Source: Pycnopodia helianthoides (Eukaryota > Echinodermata > Asteroidea > Forcipulatida > Asteriidae). Taken from it: a stretch of 64,000 nt of DNA. Within the stretch, counting starts at the first letter, position 1. Each line of letters opens with the position of its first letter. The notes under the pieces are model-generated. The model did no database searches. It was not told the DNA's origin and saw nothing but the letters and a program-made list of their open reading frames with translations. Shown one piece after another: positions 37,201 to 49,176 of this stretch. The stretch is taken from assembly GCA_032158295.1 (NCBI GenBank), contig CM063246.1:20350135-20414134 (forward strand). The letters run 5' to 3'. The position numbers and the translations under genes were made by a program.

Positions 37201-38367
37201 ACATAATTTAAAGTAAGTAATGGTAGAAAGGGTTCCATAAAATATTTCTGCCTAAAATGCTATCGTTTCTGAGAAACGAGTAAAACAATAGTAATTATCG
37301 CGCGCGATAATTTGAAAAAACAGAAAACACATAAGATCTCTTTTCACTATTTTCTCGTGACCTCGATGACCAATTGAGCTCAAACTTTCTGTTCCTGTTA
37401 CAGGATTGATTTCGGAATGTCTGCGGGGACTGTTTTCATAATTATTTTGAATATTTCAAAACTTGTTTAACTCATACTTAGAAAAGTAATGGTAAAATAA
37501 AGGTTATGTTAAGTATGTTTAGTTAGAGTCCATGAAAGACAAAAAGGAAAAAACAGTTACCAAAAAAAGTCTAATTTTGGCTGAATGAAAAAGTATGAAT
37601 TGCGATTAACGTCATCAAAACGAGGGTTCTTACGTTATCTCTGCATACAAGTGGAGGTTTTCCAGCTAAATTTGACATAAAATTGTTATAAAGAATGTCC
37701 GAATCAAAAATTTCAAAGAGTGTTTTGACGATATGCCCCAAAAGTGTGTTTCCAATTTAGCTACGAACCTTTTCGGACGGTAAGAATGCATCGTGAAGCT
37801 CCTAGTTATTGAATGTGTTTGCAGAAAACATGAATGAATGTTATGCTACCTTAGCCGTCAATGAATTTAAGGTTTCAACTGCCAGAAAGGGTGCGTTTAA
37901 ATCGTCCATAGTATTATTGTTTTTAATATTTGTGATTTCACAGAGAATTGTGAATTAAATTTCTTTTTAAAACATAGACTCTCCCCCCCCCCCTTGCACT
38001 CTAAATACACACTACTTTTTGACTTTGTGTGACTTGTTCAGCCTACCTTCTCTGGTCCATAATAGTAGCCACCGCTCCTCTCCACCATAGCCGGCGGGTA
38101 CTGCGACGCTGTAGCCCCGTTCAGCTCACACAGCTGATCCCGCTCTGAGTAGTTGATGGAGAAACATCGAGTATCAGACAGACACAAATTGCCGCAACTG
38201 ATCACCGAAATACCCGCCAAGGTCCGGTATCCGTACTCGTGTAGGATCAGGTCGGCTATGCCACTGAAATACAGGCTTCGAGAGCTGCTGGTGGTTGCGT
38301 TTTGACAGAGCTTTGCTGCCCCGACCGAAAGGCAATAAATGACCGTCAAAAAGAAAATACGTAACAT
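31009..38367 (-). CDS. Array gene 3 (type A): secreted PAN/apple protein with three cysteine-rich repeats
   Basis: Exons 38367-38047 (321 nt), 32041-31996 (46 nt) and 31889-31009 (881 nt) join to 415 residues. The start ATG gives MLRIFFLTVIYCLSVGA, and the PAN cysteines are all kept. Exon 3 keeps the three repeats. The repeat 2 loop is distinct (YRAGYSCYEGIVAYSTIPP), and NDGC is NDRC. The repeat 3 loop has HQPGNCEGL before WLYF. Gene 3 has an unusual intron 1 of 6.0 kb against 1.7-2.0 kb in the others; it diverges from them right at the exon 1 border. The donor is therefore GTAGGC rather than GTAAGG. It groups with gene 1 in the promoter (GCAATCGAGGA) and around exon 2. The frame is intact, but whether the new donor is efficient is unknown. 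Confidence 0.74.
33735..35410. repeat. Copy of the DNA flanking the SNRPD1 3' end
   Basis: Collinear, diverged match to about 52460-53650. Shared landmarks are TGTGGAACATTTTTACAA, GTAGTTGACTTTTCCCACA, CAAACGATAGGGGCTGCCG and AAAGATTTATTCACTTCGAA. It is interrupted by an ATA microsatellite at 34160-34203 followed by a short interspersed-repeat-like sequence. Confidence 0.65.
34160..34203. repeat. (ATA)n microsatellite
   Basis: About fourteen ATA/AAT units, followed by ATTCAATTTATATTGCGCCA, which looks like the tail-adjacent part of an interspersed repeat. Confidence 0.9.
35500..36090. repeat. Two diverged CRE-containing repeats
   Basis: GTGCACGTTTCCATTGTTT...CATCAAAGA.GGTGGTCAATGACGTCATGTGCAATCCATC appears at about 35590-35650 and again at about 36027-36088. 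Upstream parts are similar but diverged. They look like distant relatives of the CRE/YY1 miniature family. Confidence 0.55.
36159..36205. repeat. GC-rich hairpin, 21-bp arms
   Basis: Left arm GCAGGGTCGTGGCCGTGTGA..., right arm ...TCACACGGCCAGGGCCCTGC, with two mismatches and a 5-nt loop. GGCCG inverted motifs extend the symmetry to about 36140-36225. Confidence 0.7.
37140..37392. mobile_element. Truncated TTAA family 2 element, reversed
   Basis: Starts after TTAA (37136-37139) with AGGCCCTGTACACTATTGG. It carries the AATTATCGCGCGCGATAATT core and stops after CAATTGAGCTCAAACTTTC without its other end. Confidence 0.7.
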
Positions 38368-39952
38368 CTCGTTTTTGTTGTTGAGGATCAGTTATAGTGC
38401 GTGAAGAAAACAATCTGTTCAGTTGTTATCTTGATCCGGTTAAAAAATTTGTGCAATCGAGGAAGATGACGCCAGTAAAACCGCAAAAAATTCCCCCTCT
38501 AAATTACAGGTAGTTTCGGAATTTTCGGTATCACTGTTCCAGCAGTAGCGGCACGAGTCGAAATGACAAACGCGGTGACGATGCAGCCTTAGTTTTTGAA
38601 GCAACACGCCCAAAATATGATTTTGCATAAACTTCTTAAACGAACCAGTCGAACCACCCACTCTCAAAGTGGCACCGTCACTCGATTTGCATAATCTGCT
38701 CGCTATGGATGACATGCATCCTCTATAGTATTTAGGAAGGACAATATTATTGGTATCCGACATTTCGCAACTATACAAACACGTATATTAAAAAAGAAAA
38801 TTTGGTATGTCAGGGACGTGGGCGGGCCCAGTTATACATATTATCGTTCTCAGGGGGCTGTGTGTGAATGGCTGCAGTTATACACGACCATGTATTGTTA
38901 AATTTTAATAATTGTTGGGTTTCATTGTTTGACTCAGTAAATGCTAAACAGTTGGTTTTCCGTATTAATATTACGCGGAATAAGCGCTATGCAGAAGGAA
39001 TGGGTAAAACATATTTTGTTGTAATTTGAAAACGACTGGCGGGGTGCCGTACATTTTTAACAGCCAAGCCGCGCCCGTGTTTTGTCGCTCCCGAATCCTG
39101 CAAAAAGTAGAAACAAAGTGTTGCATTTTTATCAGCGATACCGCCCATATACTCATTAGGTTGTCAAATCCTGCCCCCCCCCCCTCAGTCCTCAAACAGT
39201 TGTTAAACATTCTGCATCATACTGTATGGCAGTCTCGGGAGTATAACAAAAACTGAATGAGACTTGTTGTTTCGGATAGTAACATGACGTTCATAAACAC
39301 AATGGGACTGCATTATGATTAACTGTCGACAAATAAAGTATTGCATTTTAGCCAAACCACCCATATGCTTTTAAGTGCCAAATACCTGCGAAAAAATAGA
39401 AAATTAATCATTGCATTTTGAGCAAGTCCTGCAATAAACAACCCACCCACATCTACCAATCGGACGGTTCGTGTGAAACAGCCAATCAAACATTTTTTTA
39501 GCCCTCGAGAAAGACTCTGCTAGGGTCGGAACGTCAGGCCACTAACTATTTTTTGAAATCAAACATTTCGTTACACATTGAGTTTCAGTGAGCGTTTTTG
39601 CTATCTGGAACCCTCCTCGACCCCACGATTACAGAGTATAACGCATCAGTCACCCGACCAAAAGGGCGCGGATCAGAAGGCTATTAGAGCAAGACATAAA
39701 CCAACCCGGAGGTCCGTCTGAAACTACCAATCAGACACTCCGGAACACGGCTGTTTGGGATGTCTTTCATTGTGAGTCCGAGGCCTTCGTCCTAGAGGGA
39801 TGTCGCTCCGCCTCCGACCAATCAGGAGGCCCGTCTCAACCAGCCAACCAGATATCTCGCACCACGGCAGTTCGGTGTACATTTACCGCATCTGGCACCC
39901 TGGCGCACATGGCGGACCTTTCAATCCAAGATGACGCAGGTTACGGCTTTAA

Positions 39953-40309
39953 AGGAACATTACAGAATTGGTTTTTGCTAACAAAACAGTTGCTGGCAGT
40001 GTGAGCACTTTATGTAATCCACCATATACATAAACTCACCGACAAACCTGTAGAAGTTTGAGATCGATCGGCCATTTAGGTCACGAGAAAATAGTGAAAA
40101 ATCGATTACACATTTGCATGAAATCATATAGATTCAACAAATGAATAAAATTAGTTTATTCATTTCTCATCAAATATGGCATTTCAGACAGAAATATTTA
40201 AAGGGATGTTTTCTACTATCATCATCATTAGACCGTGTAAGTTTTATGTAAATCTGTGATCAAACGTATATTTTAAAAGTTTTTTTCTTACCAATTCTGT
40301 AATGTTCCT
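39953..40309. mobile_element. TTAA family 1 miniature element, clean insertion
   Basis: Flanked by TTAA at 39949-39952 and 40310-40313. Terminal inverted repeats are AGGAACATTACAGAATTGGT and its complement. The empty site GGCTTTAACAGCATAG is present at about 8705 and 24980. The TTAA target points to a piggyBac-type mobiliser. No coding capacity. Confidence 0.88.
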
Positions 40310-42409
40310 TTAACAGCATGGATTGATAAAACTTAAAAGCACACTGTCTTCATGATTACATCAGCATGAAATACGCGTTATAGATTATACCTTAAAAATT
40401 AAATAATTAAATGCCCCGTGGAAAAAAGATCAATTATTTCCGATATGAACATTGTATAAAGCTACTTCCACTACAAGTGGGCATTCCGTTTCACTATCAC
40501 GTGCTCTGTTTTATCCTAAACTGACTTATAGCCTGTTGCCATTGCTTAAAAAGATTTTTAAGCACCGCTTTCCAATATTACTCCCAGTTCAATATGTATC
40601 TACTGTTCGTTATTGGAAGAGTACGCTTTTAGGTAATACACCATCCAATCAACCATTGAAACACGTTATCAATTGGGAAGTAATTCCGTTTGAGTAGAAT
40701 CTACAAAGAATGTTTTCATTTTGTCATGAAATGTTTGTTCAACCCCAAATTATGTTATGTGCTTATACATCGATTATGAAAAACGCTAAGCGACTCCGAT
40801 TTGTTTAAACATTTATTTATTTATTTAGTTTTATTTTATTTATTATTTGTTATTATTTATTCTTTTCTGGGGGGGTTAAGACGGAAATATTTCTCTGGAT
40901 AATCGGTGTCGGTGTAAATTCTATAGTCAGAGTGCGCTCTCGGGTAAAAAAAAAATTGTATTAGTGTATTCTGAAAGGGTTCTCTGTATTAGTCTACGAT
41001 TAGTTTATGCACGGCCTGTCTTACGCTAAAAATGTCAGATGTAAGCCTCGATTGACGTTATCTTCAATTTACACAGGGCCATGTAAACATTTTATTGTAT
41101 ACAAACTCGCATCATCACTGATTTTTCGAAAACCCAATGTCAACATCACCGAAGAGCTATGCTAGTTGTTGATACTGCACGGATGTAGAAAGGGGGTGTA
41201 GTCACCGTGACTAACAGCCATTGAAAGAACCACAGCCAGATAAAATAAGACAACTGGACACGTGTTTAGAATGAATCTTCGCTGTCCAACTGAAACTGGT
41301 GTTACCGCGTTTGTAATTAACTTTTTTCGAACGAATCAAGGTCAGCTGTGATCCTCGATGCAGCCACACTATTATTAGCTATATTATTATTAGGCGTATG
41401 AAGATTGTCAAGGTGCATCATGAAAAACGGAAATGAAGACTAGCCGCCATCTTGATTGTCTCGATCTAACCGAAGTACCATAAGAAATCATTTATGTGTT
41501 GTGGTACAGGGAGGTAGAGAGAGATAATGGAATATAACAGTGCTTTGATGTAAATTAAATAACAATTGAAATAAACAACCAAATCGTGGTTCACTACTTA
41601 GCATTATTTGTATGTAAAAACTGTGTGCGAAGACAACAGCAACAAAAAAACATGAATTTTTTTTTATTAGCAAAATCATTATATCGGTCGGCATGTTACG
41701 TTCCCATTTACAGTACCATTATACATTTTACTGTATTGAAATGCCTTGGAGTTCCCTTTGTTTAGTGTTGATTTTAAAGTTTACTCAGCACCAGCGAATT
41801 TAGAAGTAAATTAAGTTTAATTTGACGATTGAAGGAGCTTGGAAAGTGTCAGTTGATTGTTGCTTGTTCATTTCACTGTATTATATAAACCGTGAGGTTA
41901 GAACAAGACTCGTTGATGGCGGTGGTGGTGGTGGCGAAACGCTCGCTGTGGCCAGTGGCTTGGCCGCTGCGTGTATAAACTGTACATCCACACGTATGAT
42001 ACGCACATTGTGCGTATCCCGTTTAGATCTAATGAATATGCATAGCTCAACTGCGGCAGCATGCAAATTATGTACGTCATAAGTCTGAGTTTTATTAATT
42101 GTCGTTATTAATTTATTGACATGAACCCTTGACGGATTTTTTTGTTAAAGATATCAAATGACAGCTAATAACTTTTCCTACTAGTACTGCGTAAAAAGAG
42201 CAATTTAACATTTAAATACATTTTTGACCATGCGCCTGAAATCAGGCAGTGCATCTTTAAGTGTACATCAATAAAGTAACCTTTTGCAAATACAGATACA
42301 TCGAATGAATAAATAAATAAACATCTAGATTCCTCTGTCTGTGATCGGGTTGCCCATGGTCAGAAGTACATGTGAAGTGGACAAAGATCAATTCAACGAA
42401 ACAATTTTT

Positions 42410-42586
42410 AATAGACCTTACGCACATGACGTCATTTGAATAGGGCGCCCTCGCCTTGATGTCAAAAGGAAGATGTTCAATGGCCAAGTCTTTGTGCCGC
42501 GCGTGCAAATCTGTGCGTTTCCATTGTATAATCATCGGTTTACCTCTAAGATGGCGGCTGGATGACGTCAATGCATAAGGTCTATT
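42410..42586. repeat. CRE/YY1-bearing miniature element
   Basis: Fourth intergenic copy of the 4985-5161 family, with all three motifs kept. Confidence 0.8.
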
Positions 42587-44489
42587 GTTTTGTTGAATGG
42601 AACCTTGCAAAGAACAGCCTATACTATACTTTGCTATTCCCTTCGAAAATTACGGTCTTCTTCCTCAAGACAAAAATGTAAAAAATTAACAAGTTTAGAA
42701 AGCGAAAACATTACCAAGTAGCTGCTGAAACAAAGCAGCGAAGCAATGGATGAATAATTGCAACATTATTTGGTTTTTACTTGATGATGTTTGGTAACCG
42801 GCACTAATGTGACTGAAGTGTGGTTCGATTTTAACTTTATCTGTCTCACACTGTTTCCATTAATGCTACTGTAACCATGGCAACCGTTTATTATCTTCCT
42901 TTTGCCCTGTTATACCATCATGTGCATCGCTCTAAACTATAAAACTACTGACTATACATATATATTTTTAAAGGAGTCTAAAGTATCACGTGACTATCTA
43001 AAATGCATCATGTTTAATTCACTATAGCCACCAAAGCCATGGCAGCGGAGGTCAGATGTTTGGCTACTATGTCATCATTTTGAACTCGTTGGTTTCTTCC
43101 TCTTTAGGGCAAGCATGGATTAAGTAATTGCAGTAGAAATATTGCGCTAATTATACTCAGTCAAACACGTTTGTGATGATAATTACGATGAATAATTTTA
43201 CACTACAAGTGTGAACTATGAATGAGAAGTGTACTGGCACTTGGGTTGTCTGGAGACTCTGTAATTAAGACAATGCTTTAAGATATTATTATAGACACCA
43301 AAGGTTCATTATTCTGCCCAGTGACGTAACTCATGTACATGTCCCCGGGTATCTAGGTTTTTTAAAGCAGCACGCCACAACAGCGTTAGTCTTAATTATA
43401 TCCACATGCACCAGTCGAACCACTCACTCTCAAAATTACTCAATTTGCATATCTGCTCCAAAGAAGAGCACGCATCTTCTATGCTAATTTTTAACCTAAA
43501 AGAATGGTAAAGCGTTGGATTTTGTACTCCGAACAACCAGTGTTAAAGTGTTACATATATTATTAATTTAACCAGTGATAAATATCATTACAAAAGGTGC
43601 TTATAAGATCTCGAGAAAAAAACAACTGAACTATCTGCCTACCGTACGTCAGGCCAAATGTGTACCAACAATAGTAACAGCACAACTTAATCACAAAGCG
43701 CCGTAATCAACCAAAGTACGCTCAAAGGCGATGTACAATTAAACTCAGAAAATGCTTAAACTAAACATCAACAACGAAGCATCTATAAATCAACACAATG
43801 GAGACGTAAAAGATAATTAAGATAAATTGAGCTGAACCAAAAAAATAGGATGGGTTAACCCTATAGTCCCTGCACCGCCCGAGTGTGCTGAAAGAAATGT
43901 TTATAGTTATCAAGACTAAAGGGTTAAAAGGTGCAAATTGTCTAACCAATTTGTCTAACCAAAATTTATTTTCACCCCTAGAGGACACCACAATCGATTG
44001 AAAATATTTCTAGCGCCAAGACTGAAGAAAGAGAAGAAAATACAGTTGTTCAATGGCAGCTACACCCCCCCCCCCCCCTCGGAGGGTTAACCTTGACAAT
44101 ATGAATGTATGTAAACATATCTACTTCTTATGCCGGTGTGGCAGGAAATTCTGCCCTCCCCCACCCCCCATACGGCGAAAATTGTGTATAGTTTTAGATA
44201 GCGCCCTCTTTTGAATCCCCTCTCCCCAATATTATGTTAATTTACCGTATGGTGGACAAACACACCGGGGGACAAAATCCCCTTTGACACCGCGGCCCTG
44301 TTTACTTTTCAAGGCCCGGTATATGGCACGTGGATAGGGTCTGGAGACTGTACAACTGTACTTACACAAGTGGTTCTTTAACAGTTTAAATGTACTGCAA
44401 TGTTGCCGAGCCGATTTCTTTCGTCGTATTCTGTTGTTTTTCTAATTTGAGTATCTGCATTGTATTCACTCAGAGGGTAAACAGTTTAA

Positions 44490-44823
44490 AGGTATTGTAC
44501 ACTTTTGGTAACAACTCAAAATCAGTGTCCACATTTTGTGTGATTAAACATATGCATGAACAAACAAAGCTGTGAAAGTTTGAGCTCAATTGGTCATCCA
44601 GGTCACGAGAAAATAGTGAAAAGAGATCTTATGTGTTTTCTGTTTTTTCAAATTATCGCGCGCGATAATTACTATTGTTTTACTCGTTTCTCAGAAACGA
44701 TAGCATTTTAGGCAGAAATATTGTAAGGAACCCTTCCTACCATTACTTACTTTAAATCATGTAAGTTATGTGTGAATCTGTGAACATTGTGTTTTTCGAT
44801 CTTACCAATAATGTACAGGACCT
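44490..44823. mobile_element. TTAA family 2 miniature element
   Basis: TTAA at 44486-44489 and 44824-44827. Same position and sequence as the copy at 30187-30512, so it was present before those blocks duplicated. Confidence 0.75.
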
Positions 44824-45319
44824 TTAAACGGCCATTTCCTCTAAAGAGGTTTGCGCTGTAGAAAGATTTGTTGTTTGTCTGTAAAGGTTGATGTTTTGTT
44901 TTTATTCAAGAGCGCTAAAAAGGGGATTGTTTAAAAATGCAATTGCGGTTTTAATAGACCAGAAATTCCCCCTTGAAAAATGGAGCTGCACCCCCTTTGT
45001 GCCCCTTAATTTATTCATCTATTTATTTATTTTTTATTGCAACATCTTTATCAAGGATAAAGAGAGGGGTCCCGTGTGCGATGTTTGCCGATGTGTTTAT
45101 CGTCTCGCTTTAATTCAGTCGCTCTTCATTATGTATGTTTCCCCAACATAATAGTACCGCCTAGAGGGTCATCGTTTAAAGCAAACACCTCATGGGCAGA
45201 TGTTTGCACTGTAAAGACTTCATTCTTATAGTATGTACATGTAATTGTTTTCTTTTGGCTGTTAGCCTTTGTTTAAGCTTGACGCAATGAAAATGAACGC
45301 TTGAAAGTGTTTATATCAT

Positions 45320-48300
45320 TTACAGAAGCCGTGGACAGCAGAAAACTCGACCAGACGGGTCTGGCCTCGGAGTATTTACCACAATTCCTTCATAGCACTC
45401 ATCTACGTTCCCTGTATAACGACCACACCCGTCATTGTACATCTTAGCGTCGCGGTCGGGGTCTGAAAAATAAAGCCAGAGTTGATTGCAGTTGCCGGGT
45501 TGGTAAAGAGGTTGACGGTACCCTTGCAGATAGGCTTCTTTCAACTCAGCAAGGGTACATAGGTGAGCTTCCAAAGCAAAGCAAGCACTCGCCATCCCAT
45601 CACGGTCTTCGTTTGCATACATCTCTTGTGTGATGATGGGGTCTCGAGGGCTCACGAGCCCGGGGCAGCACATGGCAGGAGAAGAACTCTCTTCACTCCG
45701 GAAGCTGCAGCAAAGTACTTGATCCGGGAGATCCGTTTGGTACCGCCATGCTACAATGCCCTCGTAGCACTGAAATGTAGTGCCTTGGCAACCATAGTTG
45801 AACAGTTGAGCATCGACTCCGGGTACCGAGAAATAAAGCCACTGGCTGGATGGTTGTCGATAGCCTCTCAAGTATGCCTCCTTCAACTCGGCCAGTGTAC
45901 AGCGATGAGCGCGTAAGTCAGAGCAAGCCTCAACCTGCCCATCACAGTCAGCCTGATGGTAGCTCTCACTCGTAATGATTGGATATGGTGTATCGTACTC
46001 TTGGTAGGTCAGTCCAGTCGCGTTCACCAGGATCTTGTTACCAGGTACAGAGTACCAGAAGCTGGTAGCATTAGGTACATGTATGTCTTGGTAGTAGCCA
46101 GCCTCGTAGGCTTGATGTATCTCCCATGGTTGACACAGATGCTGGTCGGCTCTTTGACACTCAGACGAAGCAGAGTCGTGCGAATCTGTACGACTGGTTG
46201 TAGCTGTTGAAGACATCGTGAAGAATGTTACTGTTTTCAAATACCGCATCAAGTGAGGGAAAAGTTAGAATTATTGGAAATTACACAAAAGACATGTATG
46301 TACATACCTTGTATACGGGTTCGGATTAGCTTGAACTGTTTCATAAACTCCGGCTGCAAATCGAAGGAAATCAAACGGAATATAGGTCAATATTTGGGAT
46401 ACACACCATCTGATTCCGTGGCGGTCAACTCGTTCTCTAACCAACTCGTACTCCAACCAACTCGTACCCAAACTTACTCGTACCCAAACTTACTCGTACC
46501 CCAACCAACTCGCGTGCAAATGTTTTACACGTAGGATGTAAAGTTGTGAAAGATGTTCTCGATACATAGAAGTATAGCCTACATTGTAATTATTTTCCCC
46601 AATATTTGAGGTTTAATTGAAACTGTAACAACAATAATGATCTATAATCTTATAGGCGCACGAATCTACCAATAAGGTACTCATAAGGCGCTTGAACAGA
46701 CAGAAACATTTTAAGACAGTTTTTTTTTTTTTTTTTTGAATATTGGGTTTAGTGCTGCAGTGCATTCAGCAGCCACTGCCAGACCCACCGGAGCAAACCC
46801 CTTCTCTTAGCGATAAGTATAACTGTGTTTTTTACGTGCATTACACAACACACAGGAACTACGGCTGTACGTCCCATCCCAAGGACGAAGCCGTGGTTAA
46901 GTGGTTTGCTATGGTGGAATAGGCCTAAGTGTTAAAACAAGTTTTCCTTTTTTAGCCGGCATTTATAATACGGCATTTTGGTTGGTAATCAGCTTTCAAC
47001 GGCTAATTCGATATCAAAGTCAACGGGGATATGGGAATAGGGGGACGGGAGGCGTGGGCAGGAAAATGTAGGAATTAAAAGAGTTATCGATATACTCCCT
47101 CCGGCCCTCCCCCCCCCCACCCCCGTCACGTCGGTTTTCGTATGTGCGATCCCAATGGAAGACCTTTAGTGACGCTAGGTGGCAGCAGACTTACCAGGTA
47201 AATCCATCGTTCTTGGAAAATTTGTGCATGCTCAGAACAACGTAAACAATGTTAATTTACTTGGTAAGTGTGCTGCCACCTAGCGTTCCAAAGTCTCCCA
47301 TTCCTCCTTAAAGGGTTTCTATGCATCGGAAAGCTCATAAAGTAGTATGAGTTGTTGGATGTTTAATTGTAAAGCAATGCACTATCAGAAAATAATTGTT
47401 CTACTTGGCCTAAACAGTTTGCGAAAAATAATGACAGTAATGCATTACAAAAGACCTTTAAAACTTATGTAATTGTGTTTTTTGTACATCTGTGTGATCG
47501 CGTGAACTCACATACTGTACACGATTAATTACAATAATTCAATAGACCTTATGGGCAATTCCACGGTTACTCACGTTACGTTTTCTAATGTACTTTTGAG
47601 ATTCCTTGCGCTGTAATTACCTTACTGAAAAGGTTGAATAACTATTATCCCCATAGAAGTTAGGGTAGACCTATGCCTACTTCAGCACCAAAGATGAGAT
47701 CCAGAAAAATGTGTCATGAATGGTATTCAAGACACAACAAACTGGTTACTCACGTTACATTTTCGGACATTTTCGTAATGCGAGTAACCAATTTTGTGTG
47801 TCTTGTATATCATACATAATAATAATAGTGGCTTCTTACATAGCGCTCATATCCGTCACTCGGTGACGCTCAAGTCGCTTTAACATTCAGTATTTTCCTG
47901 CACGGTATTGTGGAGCTACGTTTTTAAGTATTATACCTATTCCTTGACAATAATGGTTTACATAATACATTTTTTCTGGATGTCGTCTTTGGTGCTTAAG
48001 TTTAGGTCTACCCTAACTTCTATGGGGATAACACTTATTCAGTAAGGTAATTGCAGCCCAAGGAATCTCAAAATGACAAAAAGAACGTAACGTGAGTAGC
48101 CACGGAATTGCCCTTATGCACATGAAGTCATTTGAGTAAGGCGCCCTCGGATAGAGGTCAGAAGAAGCTATCTCATTGGCTGACTCTGTGCGCCCCGAGT
48201 ACAGAGTTGGGCGTTTTCCGTTGTTTCATCATCGTTTTACATCTAAGATGGCGGCTCGTTGACGTCAATGCATAAGGTCTATATATGCAAAACTATACTG

Positions 48301-48661
48301 CTCCCTGTAGAAAAATAATTTTGTAAACTGTACACCTTACCTTCTCTGGTCCATAATAGTAGCCACCGTTCCTCTCCACAATAGCCGACGGGTACTGCGA
48401 CGCTGTAGCCCCGTTCAGCTCACACAGCTGATCCCGCTCTGAGTAGTTGATGGAGAAACATCGAGTATCAGACAGACACAAATTGCCGCAACTGATCACC
48501 GAAATACCCGCCAAGGTCCGGTATCCGTACTCGTGTAGGATCAGGTCGGCTATGCCACTGAAATACAGGCTTCGAGAGCTGCTGGTGGTTGCGTTTTGAC
48601 AGAGCTTGACTGCCCCGACCGAAAGGCAATAAATGACCGTCAAAAAGAGAACACGAAGCAT
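45320..48661 (-). CDS. Array gene 4 (type B): secreted PAN/apple protein with three cysteine-rich repeats
   Basis: Exons 48661-48341 (321 nt), 46353-46308 (46 nt) and 46203-45320 (884 nt) join to 416 residues. The signal peptide MLRVLFLTVIYCLSVGA is followed by a PAN domain with PSAIVERNGG where others have PPAMVER. Exon 3 has the three repeats. The repeat 2 loop (NYGC, QGTTFQCYEGIVAWRYQT, then VLCC) is closest to gene 2 but differs in length and charge. The repeat 3 loop has YQPGNCNQL before WLYF. Gene 4 shares the dispersed repeat in intron 1 with gene 2. Its intron carries a further ~150-bp insertion at about 47815-47970 (CATAGCGCTCATATCC). It is the last array gene before the SNRPD1 side. 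Confidence 0.78.
46627..46925. repeat. Dispersed interspersed repeat in intron 1 of gene 4
   Basis: Same insertion as 14166-14420, with an extra ~40 bp around TTTTTTACGTGCATTACACA. It shares the flank CCCCAATATTTGAGGTTTAA. Confidence 0.6.
47172..47286. repeat. Foldback hairpin in intron 1 of gene 4
   Basis: Same hairpin as 1964-2078. Confidence 0.7.
47541..48283. repeat. Nested miniature element in intron 1 of gene 4
   Basis: Counterpart of 2328-2878, enlarged by an internal insertion at about 47815-47970. It keeps AAGATGGCGGC. The downstream site reads TTGACGTCAA, so the CRE is half altered. Confidence 0.7.
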
Positions 48662-49176
48662 CTCGTTTTTGTTGTTGAAAACCAATTAGTGCGTGCAAAA
48701 AACAATATGTTCAGTTATTTTCTTGTGCAATAGAGGATGATGACGCCGTTAAAATTAAACGAACTTCACCCTAAATTTAAGATAAATTTCTGTAAAAATG
48801 TTTCACTGTACACCTTTCAGAAGTGGCACGAGTTGAAATTACAAACGCGGTGGCGATGCGGCCGTATATAGTTTTTGAAGCAACACACCCAAAATGAATG
48901 GATCACATGCTCTTCTCACAAACCTCTCACACGCACCAGTCGAACCACCCACTCTCGAATTGGCGCCTTCATATAATTTGCATAATCTGCTTACCAATGA
49001 TGGCACGCATCCTCTGTAGTATCAAGGAATGACGGTTGGTATCCCGCATCTCGCTAATACAAACATGTGTATTAAAGGGAGGGTCATCGCTGGTTTCTGT
49101 CCACGTAATGCTTTGACAGACACAATTTTTAAGAAAGATTCCATAAGTCACATGTGAAAGTTTCCTCACGCATCCT

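Larger units (their letters stand above)
32042..38046. other. Replaced 6.0 kb intron 1 of array gene 3
   Basis: It shares only about 75 bp next to exon 2 with the other introns. The rest is unrelated: a 31-A run at 32433-32463, low-complexity A-rich DNA to about 33000, a block related to the SNRPD1 3' flank (33735-35410), a CRE-containing pair of repeats (35500-36090), a hairpin and a truncated TTAA family 2 element. A fragment of TTAA family 1 ends at 33697, before TTAA. No coding exon was seen. Confidence 0.6.
38368..45190. other. Promoter of gene 3 and type A intergenic block
   Basis: The first ~450 bp are the promoter region (GCAATCGAGGAAGATGACGCC; TATA-like motif lost). The rest aligns with 6981-12650 and 23905-30880. 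No gene is supported. Insertions are listed separately. Confidence 0.55.
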
